Shown here one piece after another: positions 30,630 to 39,568 of a stretch of DNA of 64,000 nucleotides (within the stretch, counting starts at the first letter, position 1; each line of letters starts with the position of its first letter). The stretch covers positions 2,452,292 to 2,516,291 of the forward strand of contig CM001633.1 in NCBI GenBank assembly GCA_000309945.1, in the 5' to 3' direction. Made by a program: the position numbers and the translations under genes. Origin of the DNA: Leptolyngbyaceae cyanobacterium JSC-12 (GTDB lineage: Bacteria > Cyanobacteriota > Cyanobacteriia > Leptolyngbyales > Leptolyngbyaceae). The notes beneath the pieces are model-generated. The model did not search any database, was not told the origin of the DNA, and saw nothing but the letters and a program-made list of their open reading frames with translations.

Positions 30630-31139
30630 TTATCTCAAGGTTGAAAGACCATTCAGGTCAAATTTTTGAATCCAGGCTGCTCGGTCTTGTTTGGTGAAAG
30701 AGGGATCTCGTGACTGAGCCTTTACCTGAAAGCGATCGCCCACCAAAACGCCTGTGCCATTTTGCCCCTGTTCAACCGCTGGAAAGCCACCAATCTTGAC
30801 CGAACTTTGTTGATATTTTTCAGCGGCAGAGGGATTGCTAATCGTGTCATTAATCGATAGCACTGCCACATTCTTGCCGCCCTTATTGACTTTGTGTTCA
30901 GCAAAGCCCTTCTTTTCCTGAGATGGCACAACTGAAAAACCACCACCCGATTTAGGAAAGTAGCGGTTAAATTGACTGCCATTCACTGCCTGTTTCGAAA
31001 CTGCCGAACTGCCTCTTTGCGATGTTTCTTTTTGCACCTGGTCATAACGGGAAGGCGGCTCTGGAGCACAGGCAACCGTCACCAGCGCAAAACTGACAAC
31101 TACGGGGACAAACGCTTGACGCAAACGAAGTGAAAACAT
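30630..31139 (-). CDS. Putative lipoprotein, paralogue of the next gene
   Basis: A 169-residue protein from the ATG at 31139; a TTG at 31160 would add seven residues. The signal peptide (FVPVVVSFALVTVAC) ends in a lipobox-like VTVAC, and the mature part begins CAPEPPSRYDQVQKETSQRG. The neighbour at 31185-31814 has the almost identical CAPQTSRYDQVQKETTQRG. They also share FPKS, V(P)xQEKKGFAExKV, AVLSINDT/AMLSISDT, AAxKYQ, GxPxxEQG and SFT(K/R)xDRxAWxQKFDL, so the pair arose by tandem duplication. The mature domain is probably periplasmic and membrane-tethered. Function unknown. Confidence 0.78.
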   Translation of the reverse strand: MFSLRLRQAFVPVVVSFALVTVACAPEPPSRYDQVQKETSQRGSSAVSKQAVNGSQFNRYFPKSGGGFSVVPSQEKKGFAEHKVNKGGKNVAVLSINDTISNPSAAEKYQQSSVKIGGFPAVEQGQNGTGVLVGDRFQVKAQSRDPSFTKQDRAAWIQKFDLNGLSTLR

Positions 31140-31184
31140 GACGAGCTTGACGAAATTCAATGCGTATTGATGAAACCAATTCGA

Positions 31185-31814
31185 TTAACCAGCGGGTTGG
31201 GGAGTGAGCGTTGGAGTTCTTTGCGGCGGCTGGGTTGGAGTTTTTGTGTTGTAATAGCTAGGAATTGAGGGCTTGGCAGTAGCAGTGGGTGCAAGCGCAG
31301 GCTTCAGTTGTGCCAGTTCCTTCAGGTCAAATTTTTGCAACCAGGCAACGCGATCGGCTCGTGTAAATGACGCATCACGAGATAACACTTTCACCTGGTA
31401 ACCATTTACCAAAATGCCAGTTGTGGTTGTGCCTTGCTCGATTGTTGGATAGCCAGCAATAGTTTCCGTTGCAGCCTGGTATTTTGCCGCTGCTGCTGGG
31501 AGACTGGTTGTATCGCTGATGGATAGCATTGCAACGGTCTTGCCATCCTTATCTTTGACCTTATATTCAGCAAACCCTTTCTTTTCCTGAGTAGGAACGA
31601 CTTCATACCCTTTATAGCCTTTTACTGATTTCGGAAAGATTTTGTTGAAGGTTGCTCCTTGCTCTGCCTGCTTTGCCACAGCGGGAGTAGCCCCCCGTTG
31701 GGTGGTTTCCTTCTGCACCTGGTCATAACGGGAGGTTTGAGGGGCGCAAGCAGTGACAAATAGCAGCAAACTAAGGCAAAGAGAGGCTAATATCTGTCGC
31801 CAACGGATAGTCAT
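31185..31814 (-). CDS. Putative lipoprotein with proline-rich tail
   Basis: A 209-residue protein from the ATG at 31814. The signal peptide (ILASLCLSLLLFVTAC) has a lipobox VTAC. The globular domain is paralogous to that of the gene at 30630-31139; here it carries an extra ~40-residue Pro/Thr-rich tail (TPTQPPQRTPTLTPQPAG) that could span or bind the cell wall. It is the first gene of a three-gene group. There is 45 bp between the two lipoprotein genes. Confidence 0.78.
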   Translation of the reverse strand: MTIRWRQILASLCLSLLLFVTACAPQTSRYDQVQKETTQRGATPAVAKQAEQGATFNKIFPKSVKGYKGYEVVPTQEKKGFAEYKVKDKDGKTVAMLSISDTTSLPAAAAKYQAATETIAGYPTIEQGTTTTGILVNGYQVKVLSRDASFTRADRVAWLQKFDLKELAQLKPALAPTATAKPSIPSYYNTKTPTQPPQRTPTLTPQPAG

Positions 31815-32153
31815 AGAGCAATCTCCTGGTTGTGGATGGATACGATGTCTCAAAATGTTATTTTTTCGTGAGATCACTATCATCTGTAGCAAAATACTCG
31901 AAAATCTTAAAAGTCAAAGATAAGAAACCGATAAGGCACTGAACTCGGCTTGGGTTTTGTGAATTTAAGATATGGATGTGCGCAGTTAAACTCCTCAACA
32001 AGTCGCCTAGTACTGCGTTGCAAAGGACTTTAATTATGGCATTGTCGTATTATTTTGCTCTCTGACTAGAGAGAGATTTAGGAAAGCGGCTTTCCGGCTC
32101 ACGTTTTGGCTATCGCGCAATGCTTACATGCCAATACAGTACAGTTACTTCCT
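31815..32153. other. Intergenic region upstream of the lipoprotein pair
   Basis: No gene is supported. The stretch contains a small inverted repeat (CTCTCTgactaGAGAGAG near 32059-32077) and an AT-rich part next to 31815 where the lipoprotein promoter should be. A plus-strand frame at 32120-32311 overlaps the next gene and looks non-coding. Confidence 0.45.
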
Positions 32154-32588
32154 TTATTGCTCGACTGAGGATTTCCGTAACCGATCGCGAATTTGTAACA
32201 ACTGATTTTGGGTATCAACTGGCGATCGCGGCTGTGGCATTTCATTGTTGGGCCAGTCAGGGATGTCAGCACAGGGGCATTCTGGCTCAGAAGGCAATCC
32301 CGGACTTCTAAACGGGACAGGCATGGAACAGCGGGCGCAGGGGTTAATTTCCCAGAATGGAGTTAATAATTCTGCGATAGTGTGTTGGGTGCCGTCGAGG
32401 TAGCAATCGCTTACCCCTTCTGCTGTGATGCGTTGCCAACATAGTTCAAATTCAGGACTGTAGCGACTTCCCTGAATTACTGGACGGGGCAAAAGCACCT
32501 GGCGATCGCCAGGTATTACAACCCCTTTACCGAGTTGAAACCAGTAAGCGAGATATTGTCTAACTTGTTGTTCGGACGCCATAAGCAT
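32154..32588 (-). CDS. Conserved cyanobacterial hypothetical protein with Cys cluster
   Basis: A 144-residue soluble protein; the start is ATG at 32588 or a second ATG at 32582. The first half (QQVRQYLAYWFQLGKGVVI, then RPVIQGSRYSPEFELCWQ) is a compact domain. The middle has CARCSMPVPF and later PECPCAD, four cysteines spaced C-x2-C...C-x-C that could bind zinc or an iron-sulphur cluster. The C-terminus is polar. I do not know the function. It is isolated from its neighbours by more than 200 bp on both sides. Confidence 0.65.
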   Translation of the reverse strand: MLMASEQQVRQYLAYWFQLGKGVVIPGDRQVLLPRPVIQGSRYSPEFELCWQRITAEGVSDCYLDGTQHTIAELLTPFWEINPCARCSMPVPFRSPGLPSEPECPCADIPDWPNNEMPQPRSPVDTQNQLLQIRDRLRKSSVEQ

Positions 32589-32794
32589 TCACAAAAATTT
32601 GAATTGAGAAGAAGCTTGGGAGTGCAACAAATTGCAAAACTTCCTCATGACCAACAGGTTATCCAGGTCAATCAGCGCTTTGACCATCCGAGAGGCGCAA
32701 ACCCTGCTGAACCGCAGGACAGATTCTTAGGGTTGCTTCCCTTTATGATACTGTGTTGGCTCAACGGCTTGGGGATAGAAAGCTATAGCTAAGA

Positions 32795-33340
32795 TTAAGT
32801 TCTGGGTGGTAGTGGGGTGCCAAGTTGGGTAAGGTTAAGGGCATAGCCAGCCGTGACGAGGTAGACGGTGTGAGAGATTGCGCCAATGTCGCGGGTGATA
32901 GCACCGAGGCGATCGCGAAAAGTGCGACCGATTGGGTAAGCAGGCACTACTCCCCAGCCAGTTTCTTCTGCAACCACAATTAAGGAATTCGCTGACTGAG
33001 TTAACGCTTGTAACAGATGGTGCGCGGTCTCTTGCCATTGTTCCTCCTCTTGCTCCAAACAATTTGCTAACCAGCTACCCAATGAATCGATCAACACGCA
33101 GCTTGCTTGGGGGGCTTGTTGCACGGCAGATGCCAGGTCAATTGGGACATGCTGTGTCTGCCAAGTGGGTGATCGCCGCTGCTGATGGAGTTGAATCCGA
33201 GCCTGCCATTCTGCATCGTTTGGATCTATTTGTGCTGTTGCGATATAGATAACTGATTTGCCCGTTTGAGTAGCTAACTGTTCTGCCCACTCACTTTTGC
33301 CTGATCGGGCTGGACCAGTGACCAGAATTAAACTCCCCAT
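32795..33340 (-). CDS. cobU: Bifunctional adenosylcobinamide kinase / guanylyltransferase
   Basis: A 181-residue protein with the P-loop GPARSGKSEWAEQL (residues 9-22) and the guanylylated histidine in RIQLHQQRR (His52). VLIDSLGSWLANCL and VAEETGWGVVPAYPIGRTFRDRLG are further family signatures. It phosphorylates adenosylcobinamide and transfers GMP to it in the late, salvage-compatible part of (pseudo)cobalamin synthesis. No other cobalamin gene is nearby, and the 123-bp upstream region does not contain a recognisable cobalamin riboswitch. Confidence 0.95.
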   Translation of the reverse strand: MGSLILVTGPARSGKSEWAEQLATQTGKSVIYIATAQIDPNDAEWQARIQLHQQRRSPTWQTQHVPIDLASAVQQAPQASCVLIDSLGSWLANCLEQEEEQWQETAHHLLQALTQSANSLIVVAEETGWGVVPAYPIGRTFRDRLGAITRDIGAISHTVYLVTAGYALNLTQLGTPLPPRT

Positions 33341-33463
33341 CGTTCAGTTACAAATCTTGAAATTATCACGAGCCATGTTGCAAATGCGGTTTTCGGGTGT
33401 TTACTGGTATCGAGCTTGGCGATGTCAATTGCAACCATTTTGGAGTGTAGGGTGAGGTAGTCT

Positions 33464-34273
33464 ATGAAACCGGAGCTAAAACGCATCGAAGCTGCCTTGC
33501 AGCAAGTTGCCAGTCACTACCTTGCGGACTCTGCTTCTCTACCAGAGGAAATGGTTTCTTATCCATTGTCCTCCTCTACTGTTTCACCGAGACAGCCTGA
33601 GTCTGATCTACCATCTGATAAGTTTGAGCGTTTAACTATAGATGCAATCACAACCTCTCTGGAATCTCTATTAGCGTCTGAACTGGGTACCCCTTCAGTG
33701 GAACCAGGTCCAGCCTTACCAGAATTTACCGCTTCTCAAGAGAATCAGCAGGCGTTTATTGCATTCACAAATTCGGCACTGGCAACCAGCTTGCTAAAAG
33801 ATCTGCAAACTAAAGTTGGCGAGTGGATGGCAGCCCTAGAAGCGGTGATTCAACAAATTCAAGCCTTGTACGAAGAAGGTCCAATTGTTGATGGATGGTT
33901 AGAGTCGTTTAATGCGGACGGGTCATTTGATGCAGATGCTCGTCGAATTGCGATCGCCAAAGCGCTGCAAATACCCTATACCGCTTTTCCTCAAGACGCG
34001 GTAGCACAGGTTGAGGCAACAACCTCAGCCATCCCTAGTAGCACAGCAGCTGGTGGAAAAACGGCCTATCGCCTGTGTGGATTACGTGAGGATGGGCAAG
34101 TTTGGTGTCGATATTGCCCGCATGAACAAATTCCCGATGTTAGCCTGGCGATCGTCCGCTATCAACGATTACAAACATTGCTGCTTCGCAAACAATCGCT
34201 AGAACAACAGCTTGGCGCATTGACCGAAGCTTTGATCGATGTCCACAGCCGTATTATTGAGTTGACTGAATAA
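33464..34273 (+). CDS. Hypothetical protein with terminal coiled coils
   Basis: A 269-residue acidic, soluble protein. The N-terminal ~80 residues are low-complexity (Ser/Pro/Glu rich), the middle (LLKDLQTKVGEWMAALEAVIQQIQALYEEG) is a long helix, and a small domain around 190-225 contains GLREDGQVWCRYCPHEQIPD with a C-x2-C pair. The C-terminus (LQTLLLRKQSLEQQLGALTEAL) is a heptad-like coil. No family is recognised. A TGAGGTAG sequence just upstream of the ATG is a plausible ribosome-binding site. It is divergent from cobU. Confidence 0.65.
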   Translation: MKPELKRIEAALQQVASHYLADSASLPEEMVSYPLSSSTVSPRQPESDLPSDKFERLTIDAITTSLESLLASELGTPSVEPGPALPEFTASQENQQAFIAFTNSALATSLLKDLQTKVGEWMAALEAVIQQIQALYEEGPIVDGWLESFNADGSFDADARRIAIAKALQIPYTAFPQDAVAQVEATTSAIPSSTAAGGKTAYRLCGLREDGQVWCRYCPHEQIPDVSLAIVRYQRLQTLLLRKQSLEQQLGALTEALIDVHSRIIELTE

Positions 34274-34713
34274 GCTGCATTCATTGTTAGAGCAAAAAGT
34301 ACCGCCCTCGCAGGTTCAAGCAATTAATCAATCTGCTTTACATTGCCTGACTGTATTAATCGCTCCAGATTAAACAGTAAGTATCTAGAAGCATAGGGTG
34401 TTCTTCATCCAGATGCAAAACCCTACAATCGTCCTGCTGAGGAAGGCAGATTCGATAGAATAGTGATTTCTTAGGAATAAAAATCTTGTTCATTCCACCG
34501 AACCAAAACGGTTATCTCCGCTTTATTGAATATTCTCTTGCGTTCACGGCCCATCCTTTAGTTAAATAATTTACTTAGTTCTGGCTATGTTTGTAAAATT
34601 CTCGAAATAATTGAGCATTTTTAGGAAAGAACTGCATCTGCTAGTTTCTTGCTTACACTGGTTCAAAGGCGATGCTTAGAGAGGCTTAGCTACTCCACTC
34701 ATGCGTGACTGAT
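34274..34713. other. Intergenic region upstream of the PilT-like gene
   Basis: About 440 bp, AT-rich, without a supported gene or clear hairpin. It presumably holds the promoter of the PilT-like ATPase and perhaps a long leader. No tRNA-like fold was found. Confidence 0.45.
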
Positions 34714-36213
34714 ATGACTGCAATTCAAGCTCCTGCTGAAACACAACTTAATCCTCCAATCACGATTCGGACGATCATTCAGGATGCCTGCGATCGCCAC
34801 GCCACAGCCGTTTATCTGCAAGCAGGGCGACCACCGTTCTACCGCATCAGTGGAAAATTGCTGCCGCAAGAACATTTGCCGATCATTTCCCCTGAAGCAT
34901 TTCGTCACTATCTCCAGGAAGTTTTGTCGCCCCAGCAATTGCAACAGTACCTCACCAACCGAAAGTTAGACACGGATGTCCGAATTCACGGATTTATGAA
35001 AGGGCGAGTCAACTGCGGTCCTACTGCTCAAGGCACAGAGGCCATGAGCCTGAACGGGATTGTATTGGATGGTCCCAGCGAAGAAATGCAGAAGCGCGGC
35101 ACGGTTTATGGCATGGTAGAGGACGCCTTTAAGCAAGGTGCTTCCGATATTCATCTGCAAGTTGGTGAACCGCCGCGTTTCCGAATTCAAGGTAAGATTG
35201 TGGCGCAAGAATCTTACGGCAAAGTCACAGCGCTGCAATTTAATGAGTTTTTGGAAGAAATTTTAACACCTAAACAGCTAGAACATTTTCAGGAACATCA
35301 GGAACTAGATACAGCAGTCTTATATGAAGGATTAGTGCGCTGCCGGGTGAATTGTGCCCAGTCGATCATGGGCGGAGCAATGGTTCTGCGCTTGATTTCA
35401 TTAGAAGTGCCAACGCTGGAAAAATTAGGGTTACCGCCAATTTTGGGCTATCTAGCAGAAGAGCGCCAGGGGTTAGTGATTATCACGGGTTCCGTGAACT
35501 CTGGTAAATCAACCTCCTTGGCAGCAATGTTACGGCATGTAAATGATTCTTATGCACGTAAGATTGTCACCATTGAAGATCCGATTGAGTATGTGCATAC
35601 CTCTAACCAATCGCTCTTTACCCAGCGAGAAGTGGGGATGCATACGCAAGAATTCAAAGATGCATTGCGGGCGGCACTGCGGCAAGACCCGGATGTCATC
35701 TTGATTGGGGAAATGCGCGATCGCGAAACGGTAGATACAGCAATTCGTGCCTCTCTGACAGGGCACTTAGTTTTGGGAACACTCCACACTAAAGGGGCAG
35801 TAAATGCGTTTAAGCGACTGCTCAATTTCTATACGCCAGAGGAACAGGAAACAGTACGGTTTCAGATTGTGGAAGCATTACGGGCAGTCATTGCACAAGC
35901 TCTGGTACCCACAATTCGAGGGGGACGAACGGCTGCCCTGGAGTTAATGATTAACACAGACACGATTCGAGATTATCTTCTGAAAGGCTGCTACGACGAG
36001 ATTTATCAATTAATGGAAGAGGGGGTAGATAACAGCCAAACCCTGAACCAATCACTTTTTGACTTACACGAAAACGGCATCATCAACACAGCAGATGCGC
36101 TGGCGGCCTCCCTTGCTCCTGAAGATTTGGGGTATATGCTAAAAAACTATACCCGACGTTCCAGTCGGTCTGGCTTGATGACCAGCGACTATGTGAACCG
36201 CCCACCCTCTTAA
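34714..36213 (+). CDS. PilT-like twitching-motility ATPase with duplicated N-terminal domain
   Basis: The ATG at 34714 gives 499 residues (a GTG at 34705 adds three). A normal PilT has one N-terminal PAS-like domain; this protein has two in tandem. Domain 1 is at about 15-125 (ATAVYLQAGRPPFYRISGKLLPQ) and domain 2 at about 128-235 (ASDIHLQVGEPPRFRIQGKIVAQ), clearly alike. The ATPase core follows: Walker A GSVNSGKST (a variant of GPTGSGKST), IEDPIEYVHTSNQSLFTQRE (Asp box), Walker B DPDVILIGEMRD, and TGHLVLGTLHT (His box). The hexameric ATPase family powers type IV pilus retraction. This doubled form may be a PilT2-like regulator. No other pil gene is nearby. Confidence 0.85.
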   Translation: MTAIQAPAETQLNPPITIRTIIQDACDRHATAVYLQAGRPPFYRISGKLLPQEHLPIISPEAFRHYLQEVLSPQQLQQYLTNRKLDTDVRIHGFMKGRVNCGPTAQGTEAMSLNGIVLDGPSEEMQKRGTVYGMVEDAFKQGASDIHLQVGEPPRFRIQGKIVAQESYGKVTALQFNEFLEEILTPKQLEHFQEHQELDTAVLYEGLVRCRVNCAQSIMGGAMVLRLISLEVPTLEKLGLPPILGYLAEERQGLVIITGSVNSGKSTSLAAMLRHVNDSYARKIVTIEDPIEYVHTSNQSLFTQREVGMHTQEFKDALRAALRQDPDVILIGEMRDRETVDTAIRASLTGHLVLGTLHTKGAVNAFKRLLNFYTPEEQETVRFQIVEALRAVIAQALVPTIRGGRTAALELMINTDTIRDYLLKGCYDEIYQLMEEGVDNSQTLNQSLFDLHENGIINTADALAASLAPEDLGYMLKNYTRRSSRSGLMTSDYVNRPPS

Positions 36214-36394
36214 GCACTCTGGAGCGATCGCTCCGGATAGGCAAAATAACGATGGTCATTGAATTATCTGAGATTTCCACAGAGTTTTCCACAGATGTGG
36301 AACCTTGAGGATTACTACCAATTTGCATCAACTGTTATAGTCATGCAGAAATACACGGCATACTGGAAGAAAAGAGGCAAGTTTTTAGACAGTC

Positions 36395-37012
36395 ATGGCA
36401 AAACGTCGTCCCCGTACCCCATCAACCTTCAATGGCTATGATCGTGACTTTGAACGGGAGTTCGAAGAATACGCATCAGCAGATTCCAGCGCGAAACAGC
36501 GCAAGTCTACTAAGTCGGTCATCTTCAATGCCACAACCCTTGCCATTCTGGCAGGTGTGTTTATTTTAGGGATTGGGATTGGGATGGGTTTTAGCTCAGT
36601 CAGTGGTGTGAGCAACAACACTGGCTCAAAAATTGTGACTCAAAGTGAGCTGGACTCAAAAGCACCCAACGCAGACTTATGTGTGCAATTTGGAGCCAGC
36701 GCGATCGTGACGGATATGCGGGTCTTCGTTACCCTTAACCCACTGAACTTCTATGTCTCCCAGGCAACTTCCCGCCCTGGCTGCGTTTTGCGGAGCAACA
36801 ACTGGTCAATTCTGGAACAGCGCGGCCTGGTCAAACCTGAACAGGTACGGGATTGTAAACAACGCATGAATACCTTTGGTTTCACAGGCGATCTCAGCAA
36901 CAACCCTGAAATTAACTGCGTCTATCAGAACAACACGACGCAAAATCTGTTCCTGGATCAAAATGGTCCCAACGGTCGCCCGATTGCGGAACCTGACAAC
37001 GAGCGGTTCTAA
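36395..37012 (+). CDS. DUF3172 protein, single membrane span
   Basis: A 205-residue protein. The basic N-terminus (MAKRRPRTPSTFNGYDRD) is cytosolic; one membrane span follows at about 45-68 (ATTLAILAGVFILGIGIGMGF). The outside domain contains DLCVQFGASAIVTDMRVFVTLNPLNFYVSQ and conserved cysteines (C-VQF, PGCVLR, DCKQRM, NCVYQ), four in total and probably disulphide-bonded. This matches DUF3172, a cyanobacteria/plastid-lineage family of unknown function. The terminator at 37042 follows 29 bp after the stop. Confidence 0.85.
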   Translation: MAKRRPRTPSTFNGYDRDFEREFEEYASADSSAKQRKSTKSVIFNATTLAILAGVFILGIGIGMGFSSVSGVSNNTGSKIVTQSELDSKAPNADLCVQFGASAIVTDMRVFVTLNPLNFYVSQATSRPGCVLRSNNWSILEQRGLVKPEQVRDCKQRMNTFGFTGDLSNNPEINCVYQNNTTQNLFLDQNGPNGRPIAEPDNERF

Positions 37013-37041
37013 AGCTTGCTAGACAACGATATTTATGTCAG

Positions 37042-37063
37042 GGGGCACTGCACACAATGCCCC
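37042..37063 (+). terminator. Terminator of the DUF3172 gene
   Basis: GGGGCA at 37042-37047 pairs with TGCCCC at 37058-37063 across a 10-base loop and is followed by TTTCTGTCT on the plus strand. Directly after it a 14-bp repeat (TCTGAACATCTTGA) occurs twice, before the convergent AMIN gene. Confidence 0.6.
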
Positions 37064-37101
37064 TTTCTGTCTGAACATCTTGAGTCTGAACATCTTGACA
37101 T

Positions 37102-39342
37102 TTATCGGATATCTTGCCCAGTTCGCAGTTGAATGAGTTGACCTGGCTGGATTACAGCAGTTCTAGGGGTGGTCAGGTAGTTCGTTGCGGCACCCGCAAT
37201 CCCCCCCAACAGTAATCCCCACCCAGAAAACCGGCTAATAGCCCCACCTGCCAAAGCACCAGCACCAGAATACATCGCTAACGAAGAGGTTGAAACACCT
37301 CGATTCCCAGCGAGCACTTCAGACTGAGCAGGAAAGGGGACAACGCGATCGCCCGTTCGAATCGCGCTGGCAACAAATCGGCTACCTTCGCGATCGCTGT
37401 TGAATTGTCCCACCACATAACTACCCTGTGGAAACACCACGGTTCCTGAAGCATCTCGCACTTCTGTTTGCAAAATTAACACCTCTGGGCGATCGCCCGC
37501 TTCTAGCTTGAGTTCAGTTTGTCCTGGATAGCTGGCATTCAAAATGGATCCAGCCGGCAACACAACTGCTGGGTTAGACGATTGAACGTAGGCTGGCTGC
37601 TGCCAGGATGAGGCAGGAAGCGTTTGGGGAATGCTGCGTGGCATGGTGTTCAGTGCAGTAGCTCCTTGCGTTGGTAATGGCTTACCAAATTCCACTACGG
37701 TTGCACCGTCTGTGTTTGTACTGGGAACTCCAAATGAAGGCGTAGAGGGCATCGCTGCAGGAGGGATAGACGGGGAAGCCGCTTGTAACGGTGGCACACT
37801 CACCATTGCCGAAGATGGCAACTCTGCGGGGCTAGTAGCCGAGGGCATCATAGGTATGGAGATGGCAGGAGACTGCATCACACTCGAAACTGGTGGCTGA
37901 ACTGATGGCGCAATGGGAGCAAGCGATGGAGGAGATGCTTGACTGGATTGCATCACCCAAGAGGCAGGGGGAATAGGCGTTGACTTGGGTGGAGGAGCTG
38001 ATGAGGAGAGGTTTGGAGCAATAGTTGGAGCAGAGTTTACTGTGGAGGTCTGAGTAGAACCTAGCGTTGCTGCAGGTAGCACGGGTGGAGTCATCCCTGA
38101 CGATTGCATTACCCAGGAAGCGGGAGGTTTAGCCTTGACAAGGGCAGGTGCAGGGGTAGCAGGCTGCGCCACGCTGGTTGCTGAAGGTTGAACAATAATG
38201 GTTGCTGGGGTTGGCGAAGTTATCGGGGTTGGTGAAACGGTTCCTTGAGGTAAGGGGGGCACCTGAATCACAGGAGGCGTCGGAACAGGTTGTTGGGGTA
38301 GGGCAGAGGGAGCCAGCGGTTTAATGTCTGGAACAGTGACCTGAGTTGAAAGCGCAGGGATTGTCCTAACAGTTGAGGGAATTTCAAATGAGGGGGGATT
38401 GGATGCTGAATTAGCTGAAGGAGTGACCTTGGGGGCGATCGCGGGCTGCAATGTTTGCACTGGCTCAACTCGAATCTCTGACTTGGTAGCAGGCAGGGCA
38501 ACCGGGGGTGGAACTGAAATTTGTACCCCTGCATTGGGAGTCACCTCCACGCCAAGTAGAGGTTGCTCGGTTGTGGGTGGTAGAGGGGTTGTGGCTTCTA
38601 CAGGTAACTGAGCCAGTGGTTGAGGCGGCGGAACATGAACTGATACTTTGGGAGAGAATTCAGTAGCTGATGGCGTTAGCGGCGGAACAGAAATCCTAGC
38701 AGGAGTAGGTTCGACCGTAACCGGGCTAACGTCAGAGCCAACAGCAGAGGCAGGAAGTGATGCAGTTTCAGGCTGGTATTCAACCGGTTTTTTTGGCTCA
38801 ACGGCTTTTAGAGGATGAACGACAGGCTTTATTTGAGCAGAAGGTTTGGGTTCGGTTGTAGACAGAACGCTAGCTGTTGACGATCGCGGCTCAGCAACAG
38901 GCTCTTTACGCTTTGCCAAAATGGGGCGTAAAACCCAACGATCGCTGCTTCCCTTACTAGGTTCAAGTTTGACCTGTTCAGGGGCTAACTCCACCTCTGG
39001 AGACAATTCCAGCACAATTCGAGTTAACCCAGGCTGAAATTGCGACACCCGCACCTGGCGAACTGCTCCAGAATAGGACTCTTTCAGCTTGACCTCACCT
39101 ACTTCCGTGTTGGGGAGATCCAGCACAATTCGGGCAGGTTGCGCCATCAAAAAGTATTTAGGGGTGGTTCCCTGTTTCACAGTCACTTCTAGCTGGTTGG
39201 CTTTTGCATCGTATTGCCAGTGGGTGAGAGAGCCGGCCGAGGCAACCTGAGCGGCTAGCGCGATCGCCCCAAAGGTCAGCATCCCCAGCCAACTCAGCCC
39301 CAGGCGCGATCGCCACCTCCGATGATGAGAAAACGAACTCAT
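37102..39342 (-). CDS. Proline-rich AMIN-domain envelope protein
   Basis: I chose the ATG at 39342 (746 residues) because a signal peptide follows directly (SWLGMLTFGAIALAAQVASAG). Residues ~38-140 form an AMIN domain (LTHWQYDAKANQLEVTVKQG, PARIVLDLPNTEVG, VRVSQFQPGLTRIVLELSP), a peptidoglycan or cell-envelope targeting fold. Residues ~150-600 are Pro/Val/Ser-rich and unstructured, with a repeated motif PPASWVMQSS (twice) and a related PPVSSVMQSP. The C-terminal ~130 residues (FPQGSYVVGQFNSDREGSRFV, then a Gly/Ala hydrophobic stretch, then IQPGQLIQLRTGQDIR) resemble the C-terminal beta domain of VirB10/TrbI proteins. It probably links the inner and outer envelope layers. Confidence 0.8.
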   Translation of the reverse strand: MSSFSHHRRWRSRLGLSWLGMLTFGAIALAAQVASAGSLTHWQYDAKANQLEVTVKQGTTPKYFLMAQPARIVLDLPNTEVGEVKLKESYSGAVRQVRVSQFQPGLTRIVLELSPEVELAPEQVKLEPSKGSSDRWVLRPILAKRKEPVAEPRSSTASVLSTTEPKPSAQIKPVVHPLKAVEPKKPVEYQPETASLPASAVGSDVSPVTVEPTPARISVPPLTPSATEFSPKVSVHVPPPQPLAQLPVEATTPLPPTTEQPLLGVEVTPNAGVQISVPPPVALPATKSEIRVEPVQTLQPAIAPKVTPSANSASNPPSFEIPSTVRTIPALSTQVTVPDIKPLAPSALPQQPVPTPPVIQVPPLPQGTVSPTPITSPTPATIIVQPSATSVAQPATPAPALVKAKPPASWVMQSSGMTPPVLPAATLGSTQTSTVNSAPTIAPNLSSSAPPPKSTPIPPASWVMQSSQASPPSLAPIAPSVQPPVSSVMQSPAISIPMMPSATSPAELPSSAMVSVPPLQAASPSIPPAAMPSTPSFGVPSTNTDGATVVEFGKPLPTQGATALNTMPRSIPQTLPASSWQQPAYVQSSNPAVVLPAGSILNASYPGQTELKLEAGDRPEVLILQTEVRDASGTVVFPQGSYVVGQFNSDREGSRFVASAIRTGDRVVPFPAQSEVLAGNRGVSTSSLAMYSGAGALAGGAISRFSGWGLLLGGIAGAATNYLTTPRTAVIQPGQLIQLRTGQDIR

Positions 39343-39568
39343 CCGAATAAACGTATTTGAGATACAGTGTGGGTTACGCATAGGCTTGGGCTGAACGCAG
39401 CGTTGAATGTGGATTAAGAAGGGGCTGATAAGGTTGTAATGTCTCAATAATGAGATTACTAGGTATAGCGTTTGAATGACTCTATTTACTCGAATTTCCT
39501 CTACATTTAGGGGGAGTTTAAACAAAATTTACATAACAGCCGCAACGCAAGCTGCTTAAACTGTGCTT

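Noticed and set aside
33341-33463. Cobalamin riboswitch upstream of cobU
   Set aside because: The 123-bp region is too short and lacks the conserved B12-box pattern.
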